In this document: one piece after another, positions 24,632 to 35,273 of the stretch | Layout: each line of letters begins with the position of its first letter | Numbering within the stretch: the first letter of the stretch is position 1 | From: UBA7862 sp050872785 | Lineage (GTDB): Bacteria; Bacillota; Clostridia; Christensenellales; UBA1242 | Length of the DNA: 64,000 nucleotides | Assembly (NCBI GenBank): GCA_050872785.1 | Contig: JBNMHO010000002.1 | Location: 1 to 64,000, forward strand | Direction of reading: 5' to 3' | The notes under the pieces: model-generated | The model's input: the letters and a program-made list of their open reading frames with translations, nothing else | Database searches by the model: none | Told to the model about the DNA's origin: nothing | Position numbers and translations under genes: made by a program

Positions 24632-27154
24632 ATGATTACTGTTATATATTATTCCATCTCTCTTGTTACAGCAGTCCTGTTTGGGCTAGGATATTTTTTC
24701 TGGGGGAGAAAGTCGGAGAAAAATCAGAATTTGTTTTTTAAAATATTGTCAAGTGCGTTGGCAATTCTTTTTGTTTTCAGATATATGTCTGGAGAAGACC
24801 TAATTGAAAGTGCTTTAAGGCTTGACTTTGCAGAAATAGGAAGCCATGGACTAACCTTTATGTCGCTTATAGTCAACTGGTTTATGATTGGCATGGAACT
24901 TATCCTTATGCTGTTCCCATTTTTTGATAAGAACTACACAAAAGACATCATAAGATTTTTTGTTCTTCCATTTTCAATAATTGCCCTTGGCTTTATGCCA
25001 TTTGCTATGCAGGGAATTGTGGGTATGGCTGGCTATAATTCGCTACACTTCAGAGCCATAATTATGGCAGTTGAGTTTGCAATTACATTTGGATACAGTT
25101 TTGTTATATTTTGGGACTTTGGCAAGTTTAAAACCCAAAAGAAAGACGCCCTTAAACTTCTATATGTTGTTCCACTTATGCTTCTTGCCGTTATGCCATG
25201 TTATATTATTAAGGGAATTTTTGGCTATGCAAATATCGCTGTCAAAATTAAGGGCTTGAATTTCTATCACCGAATGATAATTTACTTCTCGCTTATTTTA
25301 CCCGTCATTCTTTATTTCCTTCTTCGCAAAAAGGATAAAGAATTTAAACGTCTTTGCCTTCTTTACATTTCAATAGGAACACTTATTTCATTTTCAATTT
25401 ATCACAAGTTTGCTTCCTTCCTTGATGTCACTGCGTGGCCATTCCACCTTTGCAACACTGCAATGTATATTATGGTCTTGTGCTTGTTTTTCAAGTGGGA
25501 CAGTTTGTTTTACTTTTCACTTTTCATAAATGTCTTGGGTGCATTCTTTGCCATGGCAATGCCAAATTATTCAAGTGAACTCAATTTATTCAGTTCTCGA
25601 ATTGTCGAATTTTACATAAATCACTATATCGCATTCTTCATGCCAATTTTGATAGTTGCCCTTCGAGTTTATCCACGGCCAAAATTAAAGCAGTTTATGT
25701 ATAGCATAGCGGGCTTTGCGGGATATTTCCTTTTGGCACTGTTTATAAACTCATGGTTCACTGGACTTATCGAAGCGGGAATTCTTACAGGCAAAGTTGA
25801 CTACTTCTTTATAAACAGCAACTTCATTGCAGACAAACTTGGTGCTTGGGCAGAAAGACTTAGAGATGTTGTGACGGTATTTAATATTGGTGGAATAAAT
25901 TTCACATTGTATCCAGTTTATCAAATTTTGTTCTTCTTGGTTTATGTTGCACTGGGTGCTGGAATGTGGTTCTTGTATGAGTGGGCGTATCAATCGGCAG
26001 ACTTGCTTTATGAAATTGCCGACAGAAAAGCAAAAATGAAAATGGACGAACAATTATTAAAAGTTGCATTAAACGGAAGGGGAGCAGACGAACCTATGAA
26101 CGAAAAAAACAAAAACAAATTGGTTATTGAAAACTTTACAAAGAGATATGGAAATAGCAAAGTTTATGCCGTCAAAGACGCCAATCTCACCATAAACGGC
26201 GGGGATATATTCGGCTTCTTGGGGCCAAACGGGGCTGGCAAAAGCACGATTATCAAAAGCATTGTTGGCATACAGCCAATTTCAAGTGGGTCAATTTCCG
26301 TTTGTGGATATGACGTTGACAAACAATCTGTTATGGCAAAAAAACAAATTGGCTTTGTTCCAGACCACTATGCACTTTATGAAAAACTTACTGGCAGAGA
26401 ATACATAAACTATGTTGCCGACCTTTATGGAGTGAGCAAAGAAGACAGAGATAAAGCAATTTCAAAATATGTTGATCTATTGCAACTTACAGACGCTTTT
26501 GACAATCAAATGCAAACTTACTCTCATGGCATGAAACAAAAGATTTCTATCATTTCAGCACTTGTCCACAACCCACGTGTTTGGATTCTTGACGAACCCC
26601 TAATAGGACTTGACCCGACAAGCATTTATCAAGTTAAGGAGTGTATGAAACAGCACGCAAAAGAAGGAAATATTGTCTTTTTCAGCAGTCACATTATTGA
26701 CGTTGTGGAGCGTGTTTGCGACAAAATTGCAATTATCAAAAAAGGTCACATTTTGGATAGCCAAAGCGTCAAAGATATTGAAAGCAAGATGACGCTTGAA
26801 GAATATTATCTTAAAACAATAAAAGAAAACAATGTTGAGGCAACAAGAGTGTCAAAAGAAGAAGTTGCACAAGAAAAGCTTTTGCAAAAAGAAAAAAGAC
26901 AACGTGAAAGAGAAGAACGAAAAGAAAAGCGAGAAGAAAAACGAAAACTAAAACTTGCCAAAAAACAACTAAAAGGCAAGGAGCAAGACCCAGCGGTGTT
27001 TGGGTTGATTGTGGAAGATGAAGTTTTCCCATTTAAATTGACAGCCAAACAACTGGACAATATTCAAAAAGCAGAAAAAGCAGAAAAAGAAAAAAAGACA
27101 GAAAAAATCGTTAAAAAATCACCAAAAAACAGCAAAAAAGTGACAAAAAAATAA
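24632..27154 (+). CDS. YwaF/TMEM164-like membrane domain fused to an ABC transporter ATPase
   Basis: The first 475 or so residues form a polytopic membrane region. Its second half (residues 225-470) resembles the YwaF/TMEM164 family, with the conserved segment WPFHLCNTAMYI. Residues 488-730 are an ABC ATPase: Walker A GPNGAGKST (about 531-539), signature SHGMKQK, Walker B VWILDEP and an H-loop SSHI. A Lys/Glu-rich tail (about 755-840) ends the protein. Human TMEM164 is reported to be an ether-lipid acyltransferase, so a lipid-handling exporter is a possible reading (inference). The fusion is unusual. The permease gene follows by 25 bases. Confidence 0.85.
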   Translation: MITVIYYSISLVTAVLFGLGYFFWGRKSEKNQNLFFKILSSALAILFVFRYMSGEDLIESALRLDFAEIGSHGLTFMSLIVNWFMIGMELILMLFPFFDKNYTKDIIRFFVLPFSIIALGFMPFAMQGIVGMAGYNSLHFRAIIMAVEFAITFGYSFVIFWDFGKFKTQKKDALKLLYVVPLMLLAVMPCYIIKGIFGYANIAVKIKGLNFYHRMIIYFSLILPVILYFLLRKKDKEFKRLCLLYISIGTLISFSIYHKFASFLDVTAWPFHLCNTAMYIMVLCLFFKWDSLFYFSLFINVLGAFFAMAMPNYSSELNLFSSRIVEFYINHYIAFFMPILIVALRVYPRPKLKQFMYSIAGFAGYFLLALFINSWFTGLIEAGILTGKVDYFFINSNFIADKLGAWAERLRDVVTVFNIGGINFTLYPVYQILFFLVYVALGAGMWFLYEWAYQSADLLYEIADRKAKMKMDEQLLKVALNGRGADEPMNEKNKNKLVIENFTKRYGNSKVYAVKDANLTINGGDIFGFLGPNGAGKSTIIKSIVGIQPISSGSISVCGYDVDKQSVMAKKQIGFVPDHYALYEKLTGREYINYVADLYGVSKEDRDKAISKYVDLLQLTDAFDNQMQTYSHGMKQKISIISALVHNPRVWILDEPLIGLDPTSIYQVKECMKQHAKEGNIVFFSSHIIDVVERVCDKIAIIKKGHILDSQSVKDIESKMTLEEYYLKTIKENNVEATRVSKEEVAQEKLLQKEKRQREREERKEKREEKRKLKLAKKQLKGKEQDPAVFGLIVEDEVFPFKLTAKQLDNIQKAEKAEKEKKTEKIVKKSPKNSKKVTKK

Positions 27155-27179
27155 TAAAAATTGGAAGGGAAGGAAGAAA

Positions 27180-28826
27180 ATGAAAGGGCTGAAGACTCTT
27201 GTTATGATGCAACTGAAAGACAAACTTGACTTATCGTTTGCAAAAAGTGCAAAGCAAACAATATTTAGAGTTGTTTTTAGTTTGCTAAAATTTGCCAGCA
27301 TAACCGCAATTATTTATCTTGCGTTTTACTTTTTGTCAACGCTCAGGTTGACTTCACTTAACAAGGGAATTCCAACCAATTTCTTTTCAATTATTTTTTC
27401 CATTATGATTGTGCTTTCAATTTTGGTGGAAATTTTTGGACTTAACAAAAGTTTGTATCTTGCAAAGGACAACCAAGTGCTACTCACCATGCCAACATCA
27501 AGGCAAACTGTGTTTTTTAGCAAAATGATTGTTTATCTGTGCTATGAATTTATAAGAAACATGTTCTACATTGTGCCACTTCTTGTTGCATATGGAATGA
27601 TAAATAGCATGCCAATTTTCTTTTATCCTTGGGTATTTGTCGCAAATCTTATCATAACACTTTTCACCACAAGCATTGCTTCACTTTTATCCATTCCATT
27701 CTTGTTTTTATCCTTGTTCTTAAAGAGAGTTAAAGTGCTTGAATATCTTGTAGTGGGTTGTGTAATTGGCGGAATTTTGACACTTGTAATTTTGATAATC
27801 AACGCCATTCCAGCTAACATAGACATTCTTGGAAACTGGGGGACAATATTCTGGGATTTACAAGATATATTCGCTAAGTTTGTGGCAAACTTCTACATAT
27901 TATATAGATTTACAATGGCATTTGTTGGGTTTAGATATGGGCTAGCAAATGTTTTCTTTGGCAGCGTGCAAGTGGAAACATTGCTTATAGTTTGCGTGTT
28001 GACAGTTGTTACACTTGTTGCAACATATTTCATTATAAGACCGCTTTATTTTAAAATGGCAAGCAAGCCTTTTGAATTTACAAAAAAGCCGCATCTAACA
28101 GAAAAAAGAAATGTAAAACATTCAGCATTTGTTGGCAGCCTTAAAAAAGAATTCATTATGACGTCAAGAACAAGCGAAAAATTTAACCCACTGGTTCTAA
28201 CAACAGTGTTTTTGCCACTTGCAATTTTCCTTTTGAACAAAATTTTCGCCGCAATGGATACAAGACTTGCTGGAACATATATGTCAATGTCTTTCAACAT
28301 TTTGCTAATTTTGCTTGTGGTGCTTTCCACCAATGCAATGGTGGCAAAACTTTATAGCGAAGAAGGCTTGTCTGGCTTTATAAACAAGACTGTTCCCGCA
28401 ACATACACCAAAGTTCTTTTGTCAAAACTTGTTATTTATGCTGTTTTTATGAGCGTGTCAATCTTGGCGTCAACAATCATTTTCTCAATCTTTTCAAAGT
28501 TTACAGCCCTTCAAGGCATAAGCATATTTTTAACATTGCTTGGAGTTTATCTTGGACACATGTTCTGGAGTGCATCACTTGATATTATGAACCCACAAAC
28601 AGAACAATATGTAACAACCGGCACCCATGTAAACAATCCAAACGAAACAAAGTCCACACTTATTGCGTTTCTCATGTCGGCAATTATGACTTTTGTTTTC
28701 TACTTCTTCATTTCTGAAAGTTCAAAATATGTTTTTGCAAAAGTTTTGGGAATTGCCGTTATCTATTTTTGCTGGAACTTATATATGTATTTAAGCAAAA
28801 TAAAAACTTTCTTCAAGGAGAAATAA
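27180..28826 (+). CDS. ABC-2 type permease
   Basis: The 548-residue membrane protein has about twelve hydrophobic helices in two halves separated by a cytoplasmic region (about residues 285-335). The layout matches large ABC-2 exporter permeases. It follows the ABC ATPase fusion in the same operon (GGAAGGGAAGGAAG before the ATG) and should form the channel. The substrate is unknown. Confidence 0.82.
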   Translation: MKGLKTLVMMQLKDKLDLSFAKSAKQTIFRVVFSLLKFASITAIIYLAFYFLSTLRLTSLNKGIPTNFFSIIFSIMIVLSILVEIFGLNKSLYLAKDNQVLLTMPTSRQTVFFSKMIVYLCYEFIRNMFYIVPLLVAYGMINSMPIFFYPWVFVANLIITLFTTSIASLLSIPFLFLSLFLKRVKVLEYLVVGCVIGGILTLVILIINAIPANIDILGNWGTIFWDLQDIFAKFVANFYILYRFTMAFVGFRYGLANVFFGSVQVETLLIVCVLTVVTLVATYFIIRPLYFKMASKPFEFTKKPHLTEKRNVKHSAFVGSLKKEFIMTSRTSEKFNPLVLTTVFLPLAIFLLNKIFAAMDTRLAGTYMSMSFNILLILLVVLSTNAMVAKLYSEEGLSGFINKTVPATYTKVLLSKLVIYAVFMSVSILASTIIFSIFSKFTALQGISIFLTLLGVYLGHMFWSASLDIMNPQTEQYVTTGTHVNNPNETKSTLIAFLMSAIMTFVFYFFISESSKYVFAKVLGIAVIYFCWNLYMYLSKIKTFFKEK

Positions 28827-28827
28827 C

Positions 28828-29295
28828 ATGAAAAAGTCGGTTTTGATTATTATTGGAATTATATATGTTGCGTCAATCGTTGCGATTAACTTTTTCGGAA
28901 TGAAAGTTTTTGTCTATAACAAAAATATTGACGTCGAACAAATTGTCTGCCTTAACAAGTCCGACCCAGAAAAGGGAATAACCGTTTCAACTTACAGATT
29001 GATTGACGGCAAAGAAACAATGCTAATAACAATAAATTTTGACAGCCCAGCCAACAAAAATCTTATGACAGGCACAATGTTGCAACTTGACTTAAGGGTT
29101 CTTCCAGATAACGCAACAAAGAAGCAATTATCTTTCACTTCAAGCGACAGCGAGAATGTTGAATTCTTTAAAGATGAAAACGGGCAGCAAACAGGGCTTA
29201 TCTTATTTTATAATAGAGCAAGCATATTTGATGTGCTTGTCAGGTCAACAGATAATTCAAACATCACATTGCAACTGAAGATAAAAGCAGTATAG
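28828..29295 (+). CDS. Membrane-anchored extracytoplasmic protein of the ABC operon (155 aa)
   Basis: One N-terminal membrane helix (residues 5-27) is followed by a beta-rich soluble domain with no recognised motif. It begins two bases after the permease, with AAGGAG before the ATG, so it is coupled to it and probably works with the exporter outside the cell. Confidence 0.7.
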   Translation: MKKSVLIIIGIIYVASIVAINFFGMKVFVYNKNIDVEQIVCLNKSDPEKGITVSTYRLIDGKETMLITINFDSPANKNLMTGTMLQLDLRVLPDNATKKQLSFTSSDSENVEFFKDENGQQTGLILFYNRASIFDVLVRSTDNSNITLQLKIKAV

Positions 29296-29298
29296 GGA

Positions 29299-29375
29299 AA
29301 ATAAAAAATAAGAAAGAAAAAATAAGAAACTGGCGATTATCGAAAGTTGTTTATAAAAAATAAGAAAAAAATATT
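29299..29375 (+). repeat. Interspersed element, copy R3
   Basis: AATAAGAAAGAAAAAATAAG is followed by the core TGGCGATTATCGAAAGTTG and a second AATAAGAAAAAAA tract. It lies directly after the ABC operon. The rest of 29296-29684 holds a terminator (29380-29408) and the promoter of the next gene (29581-29608). Confidence 0.7.
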
Positions 29376-29379
29376 GTGC

Positions 29380-29408
29380 AAGTCCCCCATTGTAAGGGGG
29401 CTTTTTTA
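29380..29408 (+). terminator. Terminator of the ABC exporter operon
   Basis: AAGTCCCCC/GGGGGCTT with a seven-base loop, followed by TTTTTT. Confidence 0.9.
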
Positions 29409-29684
29409 TGATTATCTTTCATAGACAAATTTTTAATGAAAAACTGCTCATACTAATATTGTTCAAGACTTTTTTATACATAAAATTTGCGTTTTTATCC
29501 AAAAAGTGTATAAAAGTGTAACTATTTTGCATAAAAAGATAAATTTTTTGCATAAAAAGTAAATAATGCTTGAAAAGGTTTTGTCTTTTTGTCTAATTAT
29601 GTTAAGATATAGGAGATTTCAGGGGTTTTTGAATTTAATTGCTATTCTTTGAACAAAGAAAACGCCTTTAAAGGAGAAATTTTT

Positions 29685-32600
29685 ATGAATAAGAAAAAAG
29701 GATTGATATCAATATTTTTGATGTGCATGGTTGCTTTTTGCTGCGCACTTCTCACTGGCTGCGGAAGAAATCCTGCCGACATTGAAATTTTGTCTGGCGT
29801 GCCAGTTGTTGAAGTGAACGACACCGACACTCAGCCATATTGGAGCAGTGTTAGGGCAAAAATTACTTTTGAAGACGGCACTCAAGAAACTGTGACGGGG
29901 GATGACATGGTGTTCTCGCATCTTGACGTGTCAACTCCGGGCAAAAAGACTATTTTTGTTGGATACAAGGAAGGCAGTTTTAGAAAGGAAATTGAAGTTA
30001 TTGTTGTGGACTCTGCAACTGTAACTGCCACTGTTTCTGGATACACTAGAACTTATGACGGCGAAAGTCATGACATTTGCTCAGTCACTGGACTTTTGAG
30101 TGACGACAGAGTGTCATATAGTTTGGACAATGGAACAACTTGGCTTACAACTTGCCCACAAGTTAAAAATGCTGGCACAACAACATTTATGGTTAAAGTT
30201 GAAAGAGAAAAATATGGAACTCTTATCGACACAAAAACTTACACATCAAATGCAACAGTAGAAAAGAAATTGGTGGAAGTTAGAGGTAAGAAAACTAACC
30301 TTGTTTTTGGTGACGCAGTCCCAGCAACTTTTGATTTTGAAATTGTTGGTCTTGTTGGCGGCGACACTGTTTCAAACCTTACAACAGCACCACAATCTGT
30401 AGCACAATTTGAAGAAAGCGACAAAAAAGACGGCAATCTTAAAGTCGGAACTTATAACGTTGTTTTCAGCGGGGCAGAAGCGGAAAACTATACATTCTCT
30501 TATACAAACGGCACAATCGTTGTTGAAAAAGCAACTTTTGATATGTCAAATGTTAGATGGAATGAAACAAATATTGAATATGAAGCAGGCGTTCAAAAAG
30601 AAGTTCGTCTTGAAGGACTTCCAACGGGTTGCACAGCAACTTACACGGGGAATACTGCAACTGAAATCGGAAGTTACACCGCAACAGCAACTCTTGTCTA
30701 TGACGCAGAAAACTACAATGCACCAACTTTGCCACAAGGTGTGGAACTTACTCACAACTGGGCAATCGCAGAAAATGTAAACTACATAAAAGTTGCAATG
30801 CCACAAGCACTTACAACTGTGTTTACATACAACGGACAAGCACAAACATACACTCCAACAGGTTTTGACACCACTGCAATGGCTATTGCAAACCACATTC
30901 AAACAAACGCTGGGGAATACACTGTCACCGTTACATTGATTTCTGGATATGCTTGGGCAGACGCTGAAAAGGGCAAAGGTAAAGACCCTGTGACATTTAC
31001 ATTTGTAATTGGAAAGCGTGTGGCAGAACTTGAATGGGGAACAACAAGCCTAACGTACACTGGCGAAGCACAAAAACCAAATGTTAGAATTACAAACCTC
31101 TGCGGAAACGATGTTTGCAATTTAACAGTCACTGGCGAACAAACTGAAGCGAACGCAAATAAAGAAGGAAATCTTTACACAGCAGATACAAGATATCTTG
31201 CAACAATCACTGGAATTGATAATAACAATTATGAACTTCCAACAACTGGAACTTCAACTCAATTTGACATTTTGCAAGCAACAAACAACTGGACAACAAT
31301 TCCAACTCTTGAAATTTCACTTGTAAACGGACAACTTGTAGAGTCACGCACAGGCGGAGCAAAATTTGGCTTTGAAAATGTAAAATATTATTACAAAGAA
31401 TACACCGCAGACGACTCAACATATTCAGAAACAGTCCCACAAACAAGTGGTGAATATATGATGAAAGCAGTTATCGCCGAAGCAAACAACTACACTGGTC
31501 TTGAAATTACTTGCAAATTCTTTGTGGATAGCAATCAAATTGAAAGTATGAGTAGCAAACTGGTGACTTATAGAATATCTAATTCATCAGCATATGTAAA
31601 TGCAGATAGACCACTTTATGCAGGCCAACAGAATTATTTTGATTTTCAAATGATTGGCAACAGCGATAATTCAGAAATTGGTCAATTTACTACAACAATC
31701 AAGTCCTTTATTAAAGAGGATAATAGTTATACAGAATTTGACGCAAATAATCTTCAGACTTACATCAGTGAAATTGATAACTTTAACCACCGTGTAAATT
31801 TCACTACTAATGCTATTGGAAAAACATTTAAATTTGAAATTTCAAAATCTGGCGTAAATGGAACAATAACCATTGAAGTTCAAGTGGTGGACGGATACAA
31901 TGTTTACACAGCAGATGACCTTAGCGTTATAAACAATGCGAAAGACAAGACAACAAATGTGGAAGTTCGTGGCTGGGCAGACAAGAAAAACGGCACAAAA
32001 TATGCTGGGCTTGAAGTTAATGCTATTATTCTTCAAAAAGACATTGAAATTAAAGACGAAAATATCCCAGGCGACTTTTTCTATACCGAGAGTGATGCTA
32101 CTGAAACGCTTAAAAGTCTAACAAATCTTCCAATCGCTGGATCAATGAAAGATGGTGATGGCAATGGTACTGGCGGAAATGGAAGAGCAGTTTATGATAG
32201 AATAATAGGCAAAGACGAAACATTCTCAATTTATGGCAATTACTTTAACATTGACTATAGTGCACTTCCAAAATGCGTGCTAGAAAGTGGGCATGAAAAA
32301 GGTGTCAAATATATTGAAGGTGATGCTTCACAAGATGCTCTTATTACAACTCATGTAACAATGTTTATGTTTGCTGGCAATGAAAAAGATGCAAGTGGAA
32401 CTGTAATTAAAGATGGCGGAAATCTTAAAATCTATGACCTAACAATTAAGGGAAATGGCAAAAGAGATGATAGATCGCTAAACAGTGGCGGGGCAATGAT
32501 TGCAAAGGTTAGCCATGTCAATAGCAACATTGAGAACTGCGTTTATAGCAATGCTTTTATAGGGTTCCTTTTCCAAGACTTTGCTAATGCCGAACTTACA

Positions 32601-33557
32601 GGCTCAAAGACGGAAAACATTCTTAAAGATGTTAAAGGTTATGACAGCTACAACACCCATATATATTCTTGGGGAACAAATGACCTAAAAATTATTGGTG
32701 GCGAATATAAGAGTGCTGGTGGGCCTATTATGATTGTTGATCACGTTGGTGGTGATAGAACTGATGCAACTGGTGGTAGACCTTCAAATATTAACGTTAT
32801 TGGTGCTACTATGGAAAGTTTGGTAACTGGCAAAGAACCTTGGTTTGTAAGTTATGGGGCGTCAGCTCTCATTCCACAAATTGTTGCAAATAACAACGAT
32901 TATGTAACAAATGGTTCAACATTCCTCATAAAAGATGGGGATTACTCTAACTTGATGAACCTAAAGGTCGTTTACAAATCTTCAGACACTGAGGGACTAA
33001 CTGCTCAACCAGTTAGAGGTAGTGTAAACTTCTATGAATCAAGAGCAGAATATGAAAGTTTCCTTGAAAATGGAAAGAAATCAATCTATGGACTTGACAT
33101 GACTGCATATTCAAAAGAATCTAGCAGTACAAGTTCAAATAAGTTCCAAAATAGTTCCAATTCTGAAATGCTTGGTTCTACAACATATCTTCTTTGCCCA
33201 AATCCAAGTAATACTTCTCAGAATATAGTTGTAAAGTTTGCAAATATTTTGGCATTTCAAGCGGCAGTTAAATCTGGAAATCAACAAGAACAACTGAGAT
33301 ATATTGAAGGTTACATTGCAAACAATGTTCTTATCTGGGGAAAGGATCCTACTGATACAAGCAATCCAGTTGCTGCGCCTTCAACAACACTAATGCAACT
33401 TGACGAAGAAACAGCTTTGCAATCATTCTCTGTTTCAAGTTCAAGCACCGGCTTTGCGGCACTCAATTCAAATGGTACAACTCATGTTAATGTTTATTTG
33501 TTCAATGGCATGGGCATAACATTAGAGCTATACAACAAAGCTAGATTAAATGGATAA
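29685..33557 (+). CDS. Large MBG/Ig-like repeat lipoprotein (1290 aa)
   Basis: A lipoprotein signal peptide ends in LLTGC (lipidated Cys26). A bacterial Ig-like domain (about residues 30-110) is followed by a series of MBG/YDG-type modules with recurring YDGESH, YNGQAQ and YTGEAQKP starts (about 115-620). A long C-terminal region (about 640-1290) has short beta-strand repeats reminiscent of a parallel beta-helix. The start at 29685 follows AAAGGAGAAA. The protein is probably displayed on the cell surface, in adhesion or polysaccharide binding. It is monocistronic. Confidence 0.8.
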   Translation: MNKKKGLISIFLMCMVAFCCALLTGCGRNPADIEILSGVPVVEVNDTDTQPYWSSVRAKITFEDGTQETVTGDDMVFSHLDVSTPGKKTIFVGYKEGSFRKEIEVIVVDSATVTATVSGYTRTYDGESHDICSVTGLLSDDRVSYSLDNGTTWLTTCPQVKNAGTTTFMVKVEREKYGTLIDTKTYTSNATVEKKLVEVRGKKTNLVFGDAVPATFDFEIVGLVGGDTVSNLTTAPQSVAQFEESDKKDGNLKVGTYNVVFSGAEAENYTFSYTNGTIVVEKATFDMSNVRWNETNIEYEAGVQKEVRLEGLPTGCTATYTGNTATEIGSYTATATLVYDAENYNAPTLPQGVELTHNWAIAENVNYIKVAMPQALTTVFTYNGQAQTYTPTGFDTTAMAIANHIQTNAGEYTVTVTLISGYAWADAEKGKGKDPVTFTFVIGKRVAELEWGTTSLTYTGEAQKPNVRITNLCGNDVCNLTVTGEQTEANANKEGNLYTADTRYLATITGIDNNNYELPTTGTSTQFDILQATNNWTTIPTLEISLVNGQLVESRTGGAKFGFENVKYYYKEYTADDSTYSETVPQTSGEYMMKAVIAEANNYTGLEITCKFFVDSNQIESMSSKLVTYRISNSSAYVNADRPLYAGQQNYFDFQMIGNSDNSEIGQFTTTIKSFIKEDNSYTEFDANNLQTYISEIDNFNHRVNFTTNAIGKTFKFEISKSGVNGTITIEVQVVDGYNVYTADDLSVINNAKDKTTNVEVRGWADKKNGTKYAGLEVNAIILQKDIEIKDENIPGDFFYTESDATETLKSLTNLPIAGSMKDGDGNGTGGNGRAVYDRIIGKDETFSIYGNYFNIDYSALPKCVLESGHEKGVKYIEGDASQDALITTHVTMFMFAGNEKDASGTVIKDGGNLKIYDLTIKGNGKRDDRSLNSGGAMIAKVSHVNSNIENCVYSNAFIGFLFQDFANAELTGSKTENILKDVKGYDSYNTHIYSWGTNDLKIIGGEYKSAGGPIMIVDHVGGDRTDATGGRPSNINVIGATMESLVTGKEPWFVSYGASALIPQIVANNNDYVTNGSTFLIKDGDYSNLMNLKVVYKSSDTEGLTAQPVRGSVNFYESRAEYESFLENGKKSIYGLDMTAYSKESSSTSSNKFQNSSNSEMLGSTTYLLCPNPSNTSQNIVVKFANILAFQAAVKSGNQQEQLRYIEGYIANNVLIWGKDPTDTSNPVAAPSTTLMQLDEETALQSFSVSSSSTGFAALNSNGTTHVNVYLFNGMGITLELYNKARLNG

Positions 33558-33561
33558 AACA

Positions 33562-33589
33562 AAAAGCAAACCACATGGTTTGCTTTTTT
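33562..33589 (+). terminator. Terminator after the lipoprotein gene
   Basis: AAAAGCAAACCA-CA-TGGTTTGCTTTT followed by T residues. Confidence 0.92.
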
Positions 33590-33617
33590 GCTATATAATT
33601 TAATATTTATCTAAATA

Positions 33618-35066
33618 TCAATCATTGTTGTCAGTTGCAATGTCTTCATTTTTAACACTATTCTTAACTTTTGCAGCACCTTTTTCTTCAACAATTATTT
33701 TGCCGTTATTATTTGTTTCAACATTTTTGTCAGAATTGTTTTCGGTGGGTTGAGATTTAAAAAGCCTGTTTTCGTTTTCTGTTGCACCAACAATCACAAC
33801 GGAAATTGCCACAATAAAGAACATAATTGTGCATGCTGGGTTGAGTATTCCTTCAAGTGCAATGCACAGCACAAGACAAAGCGTGCAGAGTTTGTTAAAG
33901 TTATACTTGCCAGAAAATGTTTTATATTTTTCATAATAGAATGGAATCATAAGAACTGTGCCAACAATGCCAAGGGAAGTGAACCACTGCAAAACTGTGT
34001 TGTGAGCCATAACAATGTCAAGTGTCAAACTTGGTGGAATTTCATCTGCCACAAAGCCAATGCCAAAGATTGGACTGGTCTTAAATTGTTCAATGCACCA
34101 TGCCCAAAGTTCGTCACGTCCGCTTGTCTTAAACCCACGTGAAATAAACCCTAGAACAAGATTTCTTGTTGTTGGAATGGCAAACACAAGAGCAATTATA
34201 ACTGCTAGTGCCGAGCCATAGATTAAGAAAAGTTTTTTTCTGTTTGGCGATTTTGCAATGAGAATTATGCAAAGAACCAAAATTACAAGCCCGCTTGTCA
34301 TAATTACGCCACGGCAATATGTAAGAAGCATAAATATAAACTGTAAAATGGATAACGCAAGAAATAAATAATTATATTTTTGTGTTTTTTTGAACAAATA
34401 AATTCCACCAATTACGCCAAGTGGATAATACAATGCCACAACGTTTATCGACACGGCTCCAATTTCATAAATCTTGCGAGCCAAAATGCTTTCAAAAATA
34501 TTTCCAGTTCTAAGAAGCATAACGCCGTGCTGCACCGCAAGGCAAGTCCCCACCACAACAAAGCACAACATGAGATAGGGAATAAGGTCTTTTGTGTGAT
34601 TGATTGCAACAAAATACAGAAGATAAAGAGCAATGTTAAGTGCAAGAATAATTGCAAAATTCCTTATGCTGAAATGCCCCACAAAGCCGCCAAGCAAAAA
34701 TGCAATGTCTGCAATCAAAAGCCCCCAAAACATATCGCCTTTGCGAACTTTTGTCTTTCTGTGTTTTATCATAAAATACACGAAACTTACAAAAACAACC
34801 GCAAAAATTATCGCATAAGATATGAGTTCACTTTTGTTCTGCACATCAACAGAAAAGAACGGCACAAGAAGGAATGGGCCATACAAAAGCCGCACATTGT
34901 CGCAAATCAAAAAACAAATAATGACGGAAATGGCTAGCACGCACACTGCCGCCATTTCAAGCCCAGCAAGCCAAAATATCATAGCCGTCCAGCACGTTGC
35001 CACAACTCCCCAAGGTCCTTCAAGAAAATTTTTTGTCCAATTTGTTATTTCTTTAAATGTTTTCAT
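33618..35066 (-). CDS. O-antigen ligase/polymerase-like membrane protein
   Basis: The 482-residue protein has about 11 membrane helices and the Wzy_C-type loop with SRGFKTSGRDELWAWCI...IFGIGF...MAHNTVLQWFTSLGIVG, typical of O-antigen ligase/Wzy/WaaL-like enzymes. A charged Asn/Lys-rich cytoplasmic tail ends it. In a Gram-positive cell it would polymerise or ligate a surface glycan or teichoic-type polymer. It is the last gene of the GT4-GT2-ligase cluster; the 207-base gap to GT2 may hold its own promoter. Confidence 0.82.
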   Translation of the reverse strand: MKTFKEITNWTKNFLEGPWGVVATCWTAMIFWLAGLEMAAVCVLAISVIICFLICDNVRLLYGPFLLVPFFSVDVQNKSELISYAIIFAVVFVSFVYFMIKHRKTKVRKGDMFWGLLIADIAFLLGGFVGHFSIRNFAIILALNIALYLLYFVAINHTKDLIPYLMLCFVVVGTCLAVQHGVMLLRTGNIFESILARKIYEIGAVSINVVALYYPLGVIGGIYLFKKTQKYNYLFLALSILQFIFMLLTYCRGVIMTSGLVILVLCIILIAKSPNRKKLFLIYGSALAVIIALVFAIPTTRNLVLGFISRGFKTSGRDELWAWCIEQFKTSPIFGIGFVADEIPPSLTLDIVMAHNTVLQWFTSLGIVGTVLMIPFYYEKYKTFSGKYNFNKLCTLCLVLCIALEGILNPACTIMFFIVAISVVIVGATENENRLFKSQPTENNSDKNVETNNNGKIIVEEKGAAKVKNSVKNEDIATDNND

Positions 35067-35273
35067 ACAAAAAGTATAGTTAAAATTGTTTTATATGTCA
35101 AACAAAAGCGTTTCAAATTGATTTTTATATGCTTTTTAGTTATATTTTTTATCTTTTATAAAACTAACATTCTATATCTTATGTTTACATGCATAAAAAA
35201 ATTGCCAATATTTTGACAATTTTTAATGTTTTTAAGTTGTTTTAGTCAATTTATTATGAAAATTAAACTAGTT

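Noticed and set aside
34380..34937. A 185-codon plus-strand frame
   Set aside because: It lies inside the O-antigen ligase-like gene on the other strand, has no ribosome binding site and no family-like features.
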